From contig AJFK01000164.1 of NCBI GenBank assembly GCA_000467715.1, positions 1 to 52,059 on the forward strand: 52,059 nt of DNA, given 5' to 3'. A program made the position numbers and the translations under genes. The DNA comes from Hysterium pulicare CBS 123377. Lineage: Eukaryota > Ascomycota > Dothideomycetes > Hysteriales > Hysteriaceae. Shown in pieces: positions 1-11,717 of the stretch (its first letter is position 1; each line of letters begins with the position of its first letter). Below the pieces are notes generated by a model, which was given only the letters and a program-made list of their open reading frames with translations, did no database searches and was not told the DNA's origin.

Positions 1-19
1 AATCAAACTCTTTTTCTAG
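1..19 (+). repeat. 3' end of a dispersed short element, possibly an intron end
   Basis: The first bases match the 3' end of the dispersed element seen complete near 30.1, 35.2 and 35.6 kb (AATCAAACTCTTTTTC). Here it ends in CTAG, a good splice acceptor, just upstream of the dipeptidase ATG at 41. The rest of the copy lies outside the window, so its target duplication cannot be checked. Confidence 0.5.
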
Positions 20-40
20 AAAGGGTTCATTGAGACTTTC

Positions 41-1664
41 ATGAACCCAGTTCTAGGAGTCAATCTTACTGTCCGATATCAGCCAACTTCGGGGAATATC
101 TCAAACACTCAACCACTTATTATCCGATCAACAGGTAAGGTGCAATGCGAAAACAAAGTGTCAACATGGACCCAAATACTCCAGCCGACAAATCTCATTA
201 TGCAGACCCGTCCAACAATGCATTCAAGGGACGTTGCGATGTCCCCCATACTATCAGAAGCGCTTGATATTATGGCCCAAGTGCCATTGATAGGTAAGTA
301 TGTTCTCAAGCTTCGTGTAGGAGCGAACTCTGACTGAAGGCTAGATGGGCACAATGACTGGCCACACTTGATTCGAGGACATTACGATAATAGACTAGAT
401 GCCCGCTTTGAGCCTGGAAAGTATCTAGCTGGTCACGTAGACATCAATCGATTGAAACAGGGCAGGGCGGGAGGTATTTTCTGGAGCGCCTATGTGGATT
501 GGTAGGTCCTGCCTATGTTCAGACTATAAAGTTTCCGCATTCTCACGTTTGAATTTCCTCTCTAGTCCGAAGGAACATGACCTGTCGGATGCAAATCATC
601 TAGGGACGCTTAGGGACACACTACAGCAAATAGACCTGATCCATCGCCTTGTGCAGTTGTACAAATCCGACTTAGAAATGGCCTACCGAGCGGAAGATAT
701 CATGCGAATTTTCAAGCAAGGTAGATGCGCCAGCTTGATCGGAGTGGAAGGCTTACACCAGATCGGCAACAGCGGCAGCGTTCTGCGTATGTATCATAGA
801 CTTGGTGTTCGCTATGTCACATTGGCCCACAACAAAAACAACCTATACGCGGATAGCGCGGTAAGTAAAATCCTAGACAAGATAATTGCTCACTGACGAA
901 TTTGTAGACATCCACTGTATTGCTACATGGTGGACTCTCCCTGAAAGGAAAAGAAATGATACTGGAAATGAATCGACTTGGGATGTGTGCAGATCCACAA
1001 ACGAACTTGAGATGTTGTTTAACAAGATATTAGGATGATCGACCTTTCGCATTGCAGCGAGGCCGTGGTAAACGACGTAATGGAATGCTCCGTGGCACCC
1101 GTCGCTTTCACGCACTCGTCTTCGTGAGTGCACCAGTATTCGCCAGATTCAAATCCTCATCAAGTTTGCAGATCAGCACTTGTCTTGAGCCCGAGAAACG
1201 TAAGCGATACTGCACTGGACAAATTACAAGCCAACAATGGCGTAATTATGATCAGCTTAATACCAGCGCTTACGAGATCCGACCCTGCTATGGCGAGCTT
1301 AGACGATGTTGTGGATCACATAAAGTATGTCGGCGATCGCATTGGATTCTCGCATGTTGGTCTCGGGTCAGACTACGATGGCATGGTGAAAGCTGTTCAA
1401 GGAGCAGAGGATATCTCAAAATTCCCGTACCTCGTGGAAAAAATGCTGGCAAGGGGTATCTGTAGGACAGATATAGAGAGGGTGATCGGGCTCAACATTG
1501 TGCGGGTATTGAAAGACGTGGAAGAAGTCTCAAGACAGCTTGAAGAGACTTGTCCGGTGCTGGAAGATCAGGTTGAGCAGCTATGGGACGAGCGTTTTCG
1601 GGAATTCGTAAGGTCTCAGTATCCGGAAGCAGAGAAGGACAGCAGAACTCAGCAGTCTAGGTGA
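41..1664 (+). CDS. membrane dipeptidase (renal dipeptidase family, M19)
   Basis: Zinc-dependent dipeptidase of peptidase family M19, which hydrolyses dipeptides. Seven exons fit: 41-134, 258-293, 345-501, 566-860, 908-984, 1034-1123 and 1172-1664, giving about 413 residues. All introns are GT-AG and short. Family motifs appear in order: PLIDGHNDWP (metal-binding H-x-D), [35 protein letters not shown] and [10 protein letters not shown]. The frame is intact across every junction, so the many stops seen without splicing are intronic. The first exon ([10 protein letters not shown]) lacks an obvious signal peptide. A further upstream exon is possible because the window opens on what looks like an intron 3' end. 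The next gene is convergent, with its stop only 34 bp away. Confidence 0.88.
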
Positions 1665-1697
1665 ATAGCTGCAGATCGCGATGGAAAATACGTCGCT

Positions 1698-2573
1698 TCA
1701 CCGACCATCACCTCTCGCCCAAATAATACCGTGCAAATAGTCGTGATAGGCCCACATCGTCCACAACAGGGAGTCAAAGATTACCAGGAACCAAGGCGGT
1801 ACGTTACCATCCTGGCCTTCACAATTTCGAACGAATCCCTCAATCCAGTATGCTACCCTTTGCCAGAAGACATCAAACAACCATTTGCCTAAAGTATATC
1901 GAGCGGAATCAGGTGGCTGGAATGTTGGAACGGCCAGGAGCTTGTTTTGATAAACTTCTGGGAGGGAATACTCATGGGCGCCTCGGATCAGCAGGTCCTA
2001 TATTTGACAAAGTCTTAGGACCATAAACCATTTGATGAAGGCAAATCTCGCTCACCATGTATCTTTTCGAAGGCAGACGGACATATGATTGTTCAATTTC
2101 ATGTCTTCCGATCAAAGTTGAGGCAGTCAGTATGGAGCCACTGTCCAGCAGGACTAGTTGAAGCCGAATGACTCGATAAGCTATGCCTCCGCTGCCCAAG
2201 CAAGGTATCTGGTCAGCGAGTTCACGGGAGTAATTGAGAGATAATTGGACAGAGGAGGCTGGACGCACCCTTCAATAGCGACAAGACGTCGGAAATCATT
2301 CTCGTGGAGGAGATGGACCACGCCAAATACAGGAGTGGCAGCCAGAGTACTGCCATCAGCAGGACATTCCTCTCCTTGGGTTCGTTTTTGCAACCCCCCC
2401 ATAGCAGGATCCGAGTATGGCACACCCATGACGTTGAAGTTAAGCGAGTACTCTTCGCATCGGGCCACCTTGCTCTGCAGGGGGTGTATTTTCCGCCGTC
2501 CGGTCAAGACTGCTGTCAGCATGTTGGATCCATATGCGAAGTACCACAGCAATGATACTTCACATCCGTCCAT
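1698..2573 (-). CDS. gamma-glutamylcyclotransferase-like (AIG2/GGCT fold) protein
   Basis: Three exons (complement of 2269-2573, 2056-2191 and 1698-1997) give about 246 residues. The N-terminus carries WYFAYGSNM, the hallmark YGSN loop of the gamma-glutamylcyclotransferase fold. It is followed by GVVHLL and then VAIEG|GGIAYRV across the first intron, the usual position of the catalytic acidic residue. The C-terminal third (LLIRGAHEYSLPEVYQNKL and a hydrophobic WFLVIFDSLLW stretch) matches the extended fungal members. The family releases 5-oxoproline from gamma-glutamyl compounds, but the substrate of this protein is not known. It is convergent with the dipeptidase. A functional link through glutathione or gamma-glutamyl peptide turnover is tempting, but is only inferred from adjacency. 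Confidence 0.8.
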
Positions 2574-2844
2574 GGCTGTTGTCTAGTGGCTATTCGACAA
2601 CTGCATTCCGCAGATTCAGCGGCTTTGTATGTGTGCATGCTCTCGGCGTTTCAAACAGGTGATTTTGATAGGTTAAAATATCAAATAGTGCCCGAAACCC
2701 TCATTGTCGTCTTCCGCTTTCTCTAGCAACCTGCTCACTTGCACAATCCTGTTGACTTCGCGGACCTCTCTACTTCTGCTCACTCTGAATTGTTCTCCTA
2801 CATCTATTTTCTATTACTCTCCTTTGGTCCTGAAGCCGCAAATA

Positions 2845-4594
2845 ATGGACCATCAGGAGTCTGCGGCTCAAACACAGGACGGCGAAGCAGCATCACCGAA
2901 TGTGTCGTATGCCAAGCAGAATACAAAAGAGCATGAAGATACGACCGTATTGCCCGAGTACCAACCCGCAGAGTTACAGGTCGAATACCCAAGCACACTA
3001 AAGCTATGGGTGATCGTACTCACCCTATCTCTCTCTCTCTTCCTGTGTGGACTTGTAAGACCTGATTGTTGCCTGCTTCTGAGTGGAGCCATCATGTGCT
3101 AACCTTGTTTCCTTGTCTGGAAAATAGGACCAAACCGTCATCACTACCGCTGTCCCAGCCATTACAGACGATTTTCACGCTCTTGAAGATATTGGCTGGT
3201 ACACATCTGCCTACCTTCTGACAACATCTACATTCACGCTCGCTTATGGCAAACTTTATACGTTTTTCTCCATCAAAATAATCTTCCTGATAGCCCTGGC
3301 GTTGTTCGAATTGGGTTCACTTGTATGTGCTACAGCTCAGAGCTCAACCGCCTTAATAGTCGGACGTGCCATTGCTGGTCTGGGTGCTTCTGGAGTATTT
3401 CCAGGAGCTTCTCTCATCTTGGTATGCTCGGCACCATTAGAAAAGCGCCCTCTTTATCTTGGAATCATCACTGGGATGTTCGGAATTGCCAGTATCGCAG
3501 GACCTTTTATCGGCGGTGCTTTCACGGATCGAGCTTCATGGAAATGGTGTTTCTGGCTCAATTTACCTCTTGGTGGCATCACTATGTTTATCATCACGTT
3601 CTTCGTCAAGACTCCACTGAACCGGGTTTACAAAAGCTGGACTCTATTGCAGAAACTCAAGCAACTTGATATTCTCGGACTGGCCATAATCATACCATCC
3701 TTGGTCTGTCTGATCCTGGCCTTGCAATGGGGTGGGGCAATATATCCCTGGAATGATGGCCGTGTTGTCGCCTTGCTTGTCGTATTCGCTGTTCTATTTC
3801 TCGCCTTTATAGCAAGCCAGATATTTCTGCCTGGTGCTCGAACCGTGTCGACTACAATTCTAACAAATAGAAGCATATGGTTCGCGTTTCTCTTCGCAGC
3901 ATTCATATCCGGCTCGATGTTCATCGCGGTCACCTATCTGCCAATCTATTTTCAGGCTATTAAAGGCGTTTCCGCTCTTGCATCAGGCTCCAGAATGACA
4001 CCTACGATTCTTGCATTTCTAGTCTTCACCATCATCTCGAGTATCATCACGACAATTCTTGGATACTACAGCCCCTCCATGATAGCCGCATCCGTTTTGT
4101 CGTCTATAGGTTCTGGCCTTCTCACAACATTCACGGTGGACACAAAAAGCCCACAATGGATTGGCTACCAGACTCTTTACGGATTTGGCATCGGATTTGG
4201 CCTTCAGCAACCTCTGCTCGTTGCCCAGACTGTACTTCCGGAAACTGAAGTCCCATTCGGCGTTGCCATGATCAATCTAGCGCAGATGCTTGGGGGCGCA
4301 ATTTTCGTCGCTGTGTCCCAGAACGTCTTCCAAAATAGCTTGAAAGCAGACATTCACGCCATGTTCCCAGCCTTCAATACTGCGGCTATCTTTGCCGTCG
4401 GCGCGAGGGATCTATTTGTGCTTTTCAGTCCTCAGGAGCTTCGAAGGCTCCTTCCGGTCTATTGTGAAGCCATCATGAAAACGTTTTATATATCGGCAGC
4501 GCTATGTGCGGCTTCGCTGATTGGAGCTTTAGGAACGGAGTGGAAGTCGACTAAGAAGAAGGGTCAGGATGGGCGCACACCAGAACCAAACTGA
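2845..4594 (+). CDS. MFS transporter, DHA2-type drug:H+ antiporter
   Basis: Plasma-membrane major facilitator protein of about 558 residues, in two exons (2845-3054 and 3128-4594). The intron interrupts the first transmembrane segment. The start at 2845 is the first ATG in frame; the frame stays open upstream but only with non-ATG codons. A polar N-terminus (MDHQESAAQ...) precedes TM1. LDQTVITTAVPAI is the DHA2 motif after TM1, GRAIAGLGASGVFPG is the RGxG-like motif B, and GIASIAGPFIGGAF corresponds to antiporter motif C. About 14 hydrophobic segments can be counted. These transporters export toxic compounds or secondary metabolites. No biosynthetic genes flank it, so the substrate is unknown. 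Confidence 0.92.
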
Positions 4595-5602
4595 TAGATT
4601 CCTCCAGGTTAAAAATGATAATATCATTGAAGTTTGTAAATACTTTTCTGCTCCCATAGGATGTCAATATCAAAGTAAAGCAATCGTTCTTAAACCCGTT
4701 TTTTCTTCCAACTGATTACGACCAACTTGTCCCCGAAGCTGAGGGTGTGCTTGACATATCTTGCCAGCTATGACAATTTTTTAGGCATCATGTTTCACAC
4801 GACTCCTGAGATTTCAGGACACAAATGTTCAACTGGTCCTCATGTTCAAATAACTATGCCAAGCCGATTTCGGACAAGACTTTTCGGACTAAGGATCCAA
4901 GAGCTCTTGGATCGCGAATGTTGAATACCTATAGGTGACTAAGCTCCAGAGAGCCTTGCCTGCCGTGTTGAATCGCTCACTGAGCCATTGTGGTATGTCA
5001 TAGTACACTAGGGGCACCTAAGGTTACAGCTCAGAAGATTTTCTCGGCGCGTTGGGTGCTTGGCCGTTGATTGGCATCCTCTGTGCAAGCTGGCAGCAAA
5101 AATATCTGTACGTCTTCGGCGGAAGCCTCCCATCAAGTATGTCAGAACTGTTCAATGGAATCGTCGTAATCATACGTAGTCGTGTAGGTGAAGAAGTTCT
5201 CGCGCGGCTGAGCGTCCGAGGGTCAATTGGATCGGACAAGAATCTCTCCGGGCCGGGAGTCTCATCATCGTAAACTCCGCCGCCACCATTCACTTCACCC
5301 CAATCCTATCCTGTTCTTATTCCGTTTTATGTCCTTCTTTTCCGACCTCCGACCTCTATAAAAGTACGCGGCGGACACCAAGCGCTGGTTGTCTGCTGCA
5401 TCCCCATTCTACCAAGTTGCATCCCTCAACCTTCGCCCCGCTGCAACAGCTGCGGTCACTCTTAAACAAACGTGTTCCCTCCTCAAACCCCTATATCCTT
5501 GTATCTCGTACCGTAGGATTCGCTGGGGCGGTTGGAGTATCCTATACCATATCGCCATACTCGAAGTCCTTAAGAAACGACTCGTCGCAGAACTATTCCT
5601 CG
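4595..5602. other. intergenic region and probable 5' leader of the hydrolase gene
   Basis: No supported gene. An 89-codon antisense frame (5024-5293) lies in the hydrolase promoter and has no recognisable features. A TATA-like TCTATAAAAG occurs at about 5354-5363, and the frame from 5417 to the chosen ATG at 5603 is open but lacks an ATG, consistent with transcribed leader. Confidence 0.4.
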
Positions 5603-7324
5603 ATGGCGACTTCAACGGGCAGCGATGACGAAGTCAGACATCAGACACAACAGAGCCCCCTCGCGTCGCAGCGCGCGAAGGCGAATGGGGAGAGGAGGCA
5701 AAAGGGGTGGTTTGATCAGTATTTTCCACTAAGTGCGAAGGAGGGGTTTAATCAATGGGTGGGCAGAGCGCTTGCAGAGAGATAATTCGGATGCTAATGA
5801 CGATGACAGTGGACTGCGCTACCGTCAGCGGTCGCAGAACATAAAGTCCTATCCTTCATTCCGTACCTTCAGAAACCCCCGACGCATACTGAGACGGGCT
5901 CAGCGCCTGTCTCTACAACCGGTTCCGCCGTTGATTTGGCGGGGCAGGAAGGACACGAGGCTGAGCACGTTACGACAAATTCGATCACAGATCCCCATGG
6001 TCCAAGACAGTGGAATTCGGAGATGGTACACTTGAGTGGGAAGGGTCGCGCCCTGAATGAATTCTCGGTCGAGCGCGTGGGTGAGGAGGTGGATCAAAAC
6101 CTGGTGATGCTACACGGCTACGGCGCAGGTCTCGGGTTTTTCTACAAGAACTTCGAAGCCTTGAGTCGCGCTGCGGGATGGAAATTGTATGCTCTAGACC
6201 TGCTAGGTATGGGACGAAGCAGCCGGCCAACCTTTAGGATACATGCAAAGGACAAAGAGGGCAAGATCTCAGAGGCGGAAAACTGGTTTATCGACGCTTT
6301 AGAAGAATGGCGAATAAAGCGCAACATAGATCGCTTCACACTACTCGGTCACAGTCTAGGAGGTTACCTCGCCGTAGCCTACGCCCTCAAATACCCCGGC
6401 CATCTCAACAAACTTATCCTCGCTTCCCCAGTCGGTATACCCGAAGACCCATACGCCGTCAACGAAGCCCTTCCCGATCCCGAAGATTCCAGCATGGTCA
6501 ACGAGTTCTCTCAAGACCAGTCCGAAACCACCAGCGGGAATCCAAACATCAAAAGCGGTGACCAAAACAATTTTCTAAACCAACGCTCGAAAGCACAAGC
6601 ACAACCAGAGTCTCGCCCCGGACCCCCGCGCAGGAGAATGCCCAAATGGGTTACCTTCCTCTGGGAGACTAACATGATCTCCCCATTCTCTCTCGTCCGG
6701 TGGTCTGGTCCGCTAGGCCCACGTCTCGTCTCGGGATGGACGAGCCGAAGATTCTCGCAGATGCCGCCTGAGGAAGCACAGGCGCTACACGATTACAGCT
6801 ACTCGCTTTTCCGACAGCGGGGATCGAGCGAATATGCCTTAGCAATCTTACTTGCGCCGGGGGCGTTCGCGAGGAGTCCTCTGATTAGAAGGATTCAAGG
6901 GGTTGGACGACAATATATCTCGCCACACATCGCGCCAACCGTCGACGAAGACGCGTCCCCAAAATGCCGTAAACAGCGTTCCAAATCCCCCGCACCCTCC
7001 CAAGCTGCCTCGACATCCTCATCTCAAAACATCACCCCCGAGAACCGAACCCGTGAAAACGGCATCCCGATCGTCTTCATGTACGGCGATGAAGACTGGA
7101 TGGACGTGACGGGCGGCTTTGCCTCTGAAGAAAAGATCAAAGCGGAGAAGGAGAAGACGTTGCAAGGCAAGAGTAAAGAGGAGAGGAGGAAGGATAATGG
7201 AGATGCAAAGGTGGTTATCATCAGGAAGGCTGGTCATCATGTTTATCTCGATGGATGGGAACAGTTTAATGAGGTTATGTTGGAGGAGATGAGGGATGTC
7301 AAACGGAGAGAAGAAAGGAGGTGA
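5603..7324 (+). CDS. alpha/beta hydrolase, CGI-58/ABHD5-Cld1 type lipid hydrolase or acyltransferase
   Basis: Two exons (5603-5758 and 5810-7324; 51-nt intron between the two Trp codons of FNQW|WTALPSAVAEHKVL) give about 556 residues. Catalytic features are LHGYGAGLGFFYKNF (oxyanion region), LLGHSLGGYLAVAYAL (nucleophile Ser in GxSxG), FMYGDEDWMD (acidic residue) and KAGHHVYLDG (catalytic His). The last two are typical of the ABHD4/5, yeast Ict1 and Cld1 group. Yeast Cld1 is a mitochondrial cardiolipin-specific phospholipase and Ict1 acylates lysophosphatidic acid; which activity applies here cannot be read from sequence. Two low-complexity polar inserts (about residues 235-275 and 405-440) and a charged C-terminal tail are usual in filamentous fungi. 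A start upstream of 5603 in the same frame would need a non-ATG codon. Confidence 0.85.
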
Positions 7325-7621
7325 AGGGATTGAGGGTTGGAAGAGGGTTTGGCGTTAATGGAAGGTCGGTGGAGTGTATAGGATATGTTGGGTTGGATTT
7401 GGAGTTGTCCTGTTCTTGCTGTAAGTGTGATTGGAGTTCACCTAGAATCCTATTTCTTTATACATGGCTGCGAAGTTTTGTCGAGGACATCGAGCTGTAC
7501 TATCATCCTGCCTATTATACTCTACCAATTCTACTCCATGGCCTGAAAATAACTTTATCTCTATGTCGTCCTTCTGTTCCTAAGTTCGACACTCAAGCAC
7601 GTGCTCCCCACCACGCCTCAT

Positions 7622-7710
7622 CACGTGCCTCTCAAATTCCATTTTCCTGTCTCCTCAAATATATATACACACTCTCCTCACATTCCCTCTTTTCTTTCTC
7701 CACACTATCT
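7622..7710 (+). promoter_or_regulatory. array A unit 1 promoter
   Basis: Two CACGTG boxes (7598 and 7622), TATATATA at 7660 and a C/T-rich tract ending in CACACTATC. The first downstream ATG is at 7769; it opens a 12-codon frame followed by GTAAGA, a possible donor. Confidence 0.6.
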
Positions 7711-8088
7711 TCCGGAACTTAGATCCAGGAGTGAGCCGATCTTGAAAACACAGGCGTTGGGAGACTATATGGTCTTGTTGTCCACTGTTTGCCGAACAAA
7801 TTGGTAAGAACGAATAAACCATGTGGGAGCGTGTCGGGTGTGGATCAAAAGATCGGCAGACTGATTCACGATGAATCGGGTGATGGGTCGTCAATCCAGT
7901 CAAGAGCGTATCGACCGCCATGATGTGAATGGGATTTTGGGGGTGATTGAAGAGTGTCTGGAAAGGTAGAGTGACTAATAGTGAAGGTCAGCGCCGAAAC
8001 AAGATGATCCAAGTCCCCAGTAGCTTGTGCCAAAGCTATACAAGGCTTTAAAGTCATCGAAAGGTTTCTTCAAGGGCTATAGTGAAAT

Positions 8089-8172
8089 CACGTGTCGCCA
8101 TCTTCCTAGATTCCTTCCCCTCCTCGCATATATAAACCTCCACCTCTCCCTTTTTCTCTCTACACAATCTTC
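8089..8172 (+). promoter_or_regulatory. array A unit 2 promoter
   Basis: CACGTG at 8089, TATATAAA at 8129 (40 bp apart), then a C/T-rich tract and TACACAATC at about 8161. This is the cleanest unit of the array. Confidence 0.65.
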
Positions 8173-8216
8173 TGGAGCTCAGCTCCGATCATCATAAGTG
8201 GCACCAGGTCGAACAC

Positions 8217-8396
8217 ATGGTCTTGCCGCCTGCCGGCTGTGGAACCAAATACCGCATCGTCAACTATTATGGGAAGCATTGCAGTGTGGACCAAAATCAC
8301 AGTCCAAATCGTTCATGGGTTCGATGTGGGGTTGCCAAAAGCAGCAACAAAAAGTACCATGGTGGGAGAGAGATCGGTGGGAATTCAAGAGAGTGA
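8217..8396 (+). CDS. candidate small ORF of array A unit 2
   Basis: First ATG after the unit 2 TATA box (88 bp downstream) and a 59-residue frame beginning MVLPPAGCGTKY, with four cysteines and a Trp-containing centre (SWVRCGVAK). No signal peptide and no recognised family. The ATG context matches those of units 1 and 4, but their frames diverge within a few codons, so coding status is doubtful. Confidence 0.25.
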   Translation: MVLPPAGCGTKYRIVNYYGKHCSVDQNHSPNRSWVRCGVAKSSNKKYHGGREIGGNSRE

Positions 8397-8529
8397 GATG
8401 CAGGATAAACGGCAGATTAAGTAATGGTGATGTTCAGCCTGACTGTATGGTGATAACGCAAATCTTCGGTACGCTCTACAAGAATACAACAGGACTCAGG
8501 GAGACTCCCGGGCTTCGTCTGCTACCTAG

Positions 8530-8620
8530 ACATGCTAGGTTTTACCTGCTCACCACTACTATCCCTCGAGTATATAAACACCTCCTCTCTCTTATTCTCT
8601 TTTTTCCTTCCTTACAATTC
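8530..8620 (+). promoter_or_regulatory. array A unit 3 promoter
   Basis: A decayed box (ACATGCTAGG) at about 8530 replaces CACGTG. TATATAAA at 8571 is followed by a long C/T tract ending CTTACAATTC. Confidence 0.55.
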
Positions 8621-8641
8621 TCCACCGACTATCATAAAACC

Positions 8642-8773
8642 ATGCATGAACTCTGTGGGGAGTTTGGCGGGTATAGAGTAAACATATACGCCCATATCCT
8701 CATATGGGTCTGGTGCGTGCTTATCAAAAACAGTGGCGAGAAGACCCGATGGTGGGACTGGCTTTGTGGGTGA
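8642..8773 (+). CDS. candidate small ORF of array A unit 3
   Basis: First ATG after the unit 3 TATA box. The 43-residue frame is Trp-rich with a hydrophobic centre (HILIWVWCVLI) and ends WWDWLCG. Its nucleotide sequence aligns loosely with unit 2 around the Trp codons, but the peptide is not clearly homologous. Coding status is uncertain. Confidence 0.22.
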   Translation: MHELCGEFGGYRVNIYAHILIWVWCVLIKNSGEKTRWWDWLCG

Positions 8774-8927
8774 GCAATCGGTGAGTATTCTTGGGAGACT
8801 AGGAGTCGAGAGTGGGGTGAGTGGTGAGGATGCTCGGCATCAAATCGTAATAAGTATCTGCAGGCTCAGGGAATGTCCGGCAAGTAGCCCGGACCTTATA
8901 ATCTTCATGTTGCATTGTAGAACTATC

Positions 8928-9022
8928 ATGTGCTCGCTATCCTGTACCAAGGTACTTTCCTATCTCCTAGATATATAAACCTCTCTACCCTCTCTCAATC
9001 TCGTCTTTTCTTCCATACAGCT
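8928..9022 (+). promoter_or_regulatory. array A unit 4 promoter
   Basis: CATGTG at 8928, TATATAAA at 8972, then a C/T tract ending in CATACAGCTC. The first ATG downstream is followed at once by TGA; the next (9078) is the shared ATGGTCTTG and opens only 17 codons. Confidence 0.6.
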
Positions 9023-9710
9023 CTCCGGCGTTCAACTGTAGATTAGGGCCGATTATCATATGTGATCAAACGACATTATGGTCTTGCGGTCTTGCTGTTG
9101 TGCAATCAAACCAAGCTCAACTTCAATATGAGTTTGGCGTGCGCTTGCCAAAAACACAGGTAGCGGGACATTATATGGGGGATGGGCCAACTTGGGTGGT
9201 TGATTGGGGGGTATATGCAGTGGCTTGGGAGCAGAGCGGAGTGGCCTATTGATTATGTTCAGCATTACAGTATGGTTATCGTCCATGGCTTCGGCCTTCG
9301 TCCGGCAAGTAAACCCCACGAATCTTCATATCTTCTATTCTCATCAGTAGTTTTCTAAGTATGACGGATGGGGTTTTGATTTGAGAGCAGTATTCTGGGG
9401 GCGTGTGTGGAGCGTGTCTCGTATTCAGAGTTGAAGGGTAAATCAGCTAATGATAATCTTCAGTATCAGGAAACGCTAACGGTCCAAGTCTTCAAGTTAT
9501 TGCGACGATTAGTCGAAGGAACTTTGAATAGTTCTTTCCGCAACTGCAACGCTATACCAGCGGCTTTGACATCAGCTTACAAAGGCAATTCAGACTCTGG
9601 GAAAGCCACCAAAGCCAGTTGCCATCCTTAAGGTTACTGGAAAGTATAAAGTGAACAGGTACCCTCTAAGCCTATAAAGCTAAGAGAGTGCAGTACGACG
9701 AATAATAAAA

Positions 9711-9805
9711 CCCATCGTGTCCTCTTCTCCTTGGATATATAAACACCTTCTCCTTCTCACAACCATCTTTTCCTTCTCATGGCCACCTCTTTTTTCCCTA
9801 CAGAA
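9711..9805 (+). promoter_or_regulatory. array A unit 5 promoter
   Basis: A decayed box (ATCGTGTCC) at about 9714, TATATAAA at 9736 and a C/T tract ending CCTACAG. The shared ATGGCATTG lies 90 bp past the TATA box at 9826. Confidence 0.55.
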
Positions 9806-10040
9806 AACTACTTTCTACAAGCCTCATGGCATTGTTGTCTTCTGCCTGTTTGCTGTGGAACCGTAAGCACGGATTTCCGAGCTGCATGCGGCAGTTGGTG
9901 ATAGATAGGATTAGATCGAGTATGGAAGGATAGAACAACTATTGATGATGTTTAGTATTAGAAGAGAATGATGATCTAATGCCTCTTCAAGATCACTCAT
10001 CGGAGTCGGCAGAAAATTCGTTCCACAGACACAGCGTTGT

Positions 10041-10145
10041 CACGTGTTGATTCCCCATCGTTGGTAGCCTTACTCCTTTTCTATATGCTACATAAGTATT
10101 CTCTCCCTCCGACACTTTCTTCTCATTTTCTCCTTTCACAAAACC
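10041..10145 (+). promoter_or_regulatory. array A unit 6 promoter
   Basis: CACGTG at 10041 and a decayed TATA (TATATGCTACATAAG) at 10082, followed by a C/T-rich tract ending TTTCACAAAACC. Confidence 0.5.
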
Positions 10146-10181
10146 ATTTTAGTTTGACCGCTGGGGACCAGCCAGAATATC

Positions 10182-10496
10182 ATGCAATGGTATATGGAGG
10201 CATGGTCCTGCTTCCAGCTTTCGCGAAACCAAAAAGAACCACCTGGAACATTATGTGGCGGAGCATCAAAGCCGGCACCATCACCGACTGGGGCTTTGCC
10301 GTCACATGTGGGATGGGTCTGTCAATTATGCAGAGGATGGTGTTTCATGGCTGCGGAGGGATTGGTAGATGAGGAAAGAATATGTTGGAAACTCCCTGCA
10401 ACAAGAGATAGACCTGTCGTGGGCCATGCTCTTGCGGTTTGCCTGTTTGTGACACCCACAATGAAGGCCAATGCTAGTAATATAGCTTTGGAATAG
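10182..10496 (+). CDS. candidate 104-residue ORF of array A unit 6
   Basis: The first ATG downstream of the unit 6 TATA-like box, 100 bp away, opens the longest first-ATG frame in array A. It begins MQWYMEAWSCF and is rich in Cys and Trp. A second overlapping frame starts at 10187 (61 residues, with ITDWGFAVTCGMG). Neither resembles a known family, and two equally open overlapping frames argue against firm coding status. Confidence 0.25.
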   Translation: MQWYMEAWSCFQLSRNQKEPPGTLCGGASKPAPSPTGALPSHVGWVCQLCRGWCFMAAEGLVDEERICWKLPATRDRPVVGHALAVCLFVTPTMKANASNIALE

Positions 10497-10717
10497 AAGC
10501 AATTTAAGGAACTGTTATAATGCGAGTAGCTCGTAGCTTCTAAGTCTGTGGGGACATGATGGTGATCTTTAGTGGCTGAGATGATGGTGATCTTCAGTGT
10601 CTGAGCGAAGGGATGCGTATCATTTTAGAAGACATCATCAGGAAGAAAAGCGTCATTCACTGGCAGTATCCCTCTCACACCCTCCGGTAATTTCGCCTTC
10701 TTTCTCATTATCTTCAT

Positions 10718-10815
10718 CACGTGTCTATCCAGTTCCCGGATTCTTTCTCCTGGTCAATATATAAACCTTTCTGACCTCTGCATTCTTCCATTCCTCATTA
10801 TCTCCTCATTCACCT
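10718..10815 (+). promoter_or_regulatory. array A unit 7 promoter
   Basis: CACGTG at 10718, TATATAAA at 10758 (40 bp apart), then CTCTGCATTCTTCC-type pyrimidine sequence. Confidence 0.6.
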
Positions 10816-10915
10816 AGCTCGAAGAGTTCTGCTTGACATAAAGCTGCGGTTTCTGCTAATGATATGTCATAGCCTTTGTGGTTGATATGGTTCAACAAAC
10901 CAATCAGTAGCCGAA

Positions 10916-10975
10916 CATGTGCTGCTGGCTTCGCCACTGCTGTTCTGGCCGATATATAAATCTACACCCGGTAAC
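10916..10975 (+). promoter_or_regulatory. array A unit 8 promoter (partial)
   Basis: CATGTG at 10916 and TATATAAA at 10953 keep the usual 37-bp spacing, but the C/T tract is missing. An ATGGCTTCGGTC resembling the shared ATG tract follows at 10981 and opens a 43-residue frame. The unit may have lost its initiator region. Confidence 0.4.
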
Positions 10976-11183
10976 GCTTCATGGCTTCGGTCTTCTGGCC
11001 GTTTACGAACGAACAGTCCCACTGCAGTCATGTGGGGAAGGGGTCTCAGGGAATAGAGTCAAGTTCCTCGGAGAGGTTTAGTAAGAGCTTCAGTGATGAA
11101 GATGATCGTTATTGAAATGGCATCATGGTGGCCATGACAGCATTGATCCTGTAGCCCTCCCTTAACTCTCTAGATCGTTCTAT

Positions 11184-11262
11184 CACGTGTCTCTCGCTCA
11201 CGGGCTTTTTTCTCGATCGGTATATAAGCCTCGTCCCTTCTTCCTCTTTTCCGTTACATTTT
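11184..11262 (+). promoter_or_regulatory. array A unit 9 promoter
   Basis: CACGTG at 11184, TATATAAG at 11221 (37 bp apart), then TCCCTTCTTCCTCTTTTCC and TTACATT. Confidence 0.6.
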
Positions 11263-11717
11263 CAAGGTATTCAATGGTCTCAATCCTAGGATAGAAGATT
11301 GTTTCCCGGAGCAGAACATGACTCTGTGCTCCTTTTTCTTCCAAATTTGAACAGGAGTTTGAGGACGTGAGAGCTCATCATGGGAGACCATGGTAAGCAT
11401 GTGGAGAACCTGGATGTTTGTGGCTCTTCGGTTTCCCACTTCTAAGGTCATCGTATTTCTCAATATGAATGATTTGATGTAAGCACGAAGAGATGCACGG
11501 ACGCATGTGTGGAGGACGCGATGATATGTTGACGCTTGATGCTGGTGAAGATTACCATCATAGAGCGGCGAAGGAAAGGATTTAATGGTCCAGACGAAGC
11601 TTGGAATCCCTTGGCTGTAATGAATGATGGTGCTAGTTATTTGAACCGCAGAGCTTCTAGTTGTCAATTTGAAGTTGCATACCTCGATCTTCTGAGGCCG
11701 TTCCATTACATGGCACC

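Noticed and set aside
873-1133. Apparent frameshifts and stops in the dipeptidase
   Set aside because: All are explained by GT-AG introns (861-907, 985-1033, 1124-1171) that restore M19 motifs.
5024-5293. 89-codon minus-strand frame in the hydrolase promoter
   Set aside because: No domain, no splice or promoter support; it overlaps a likely 5' leader.
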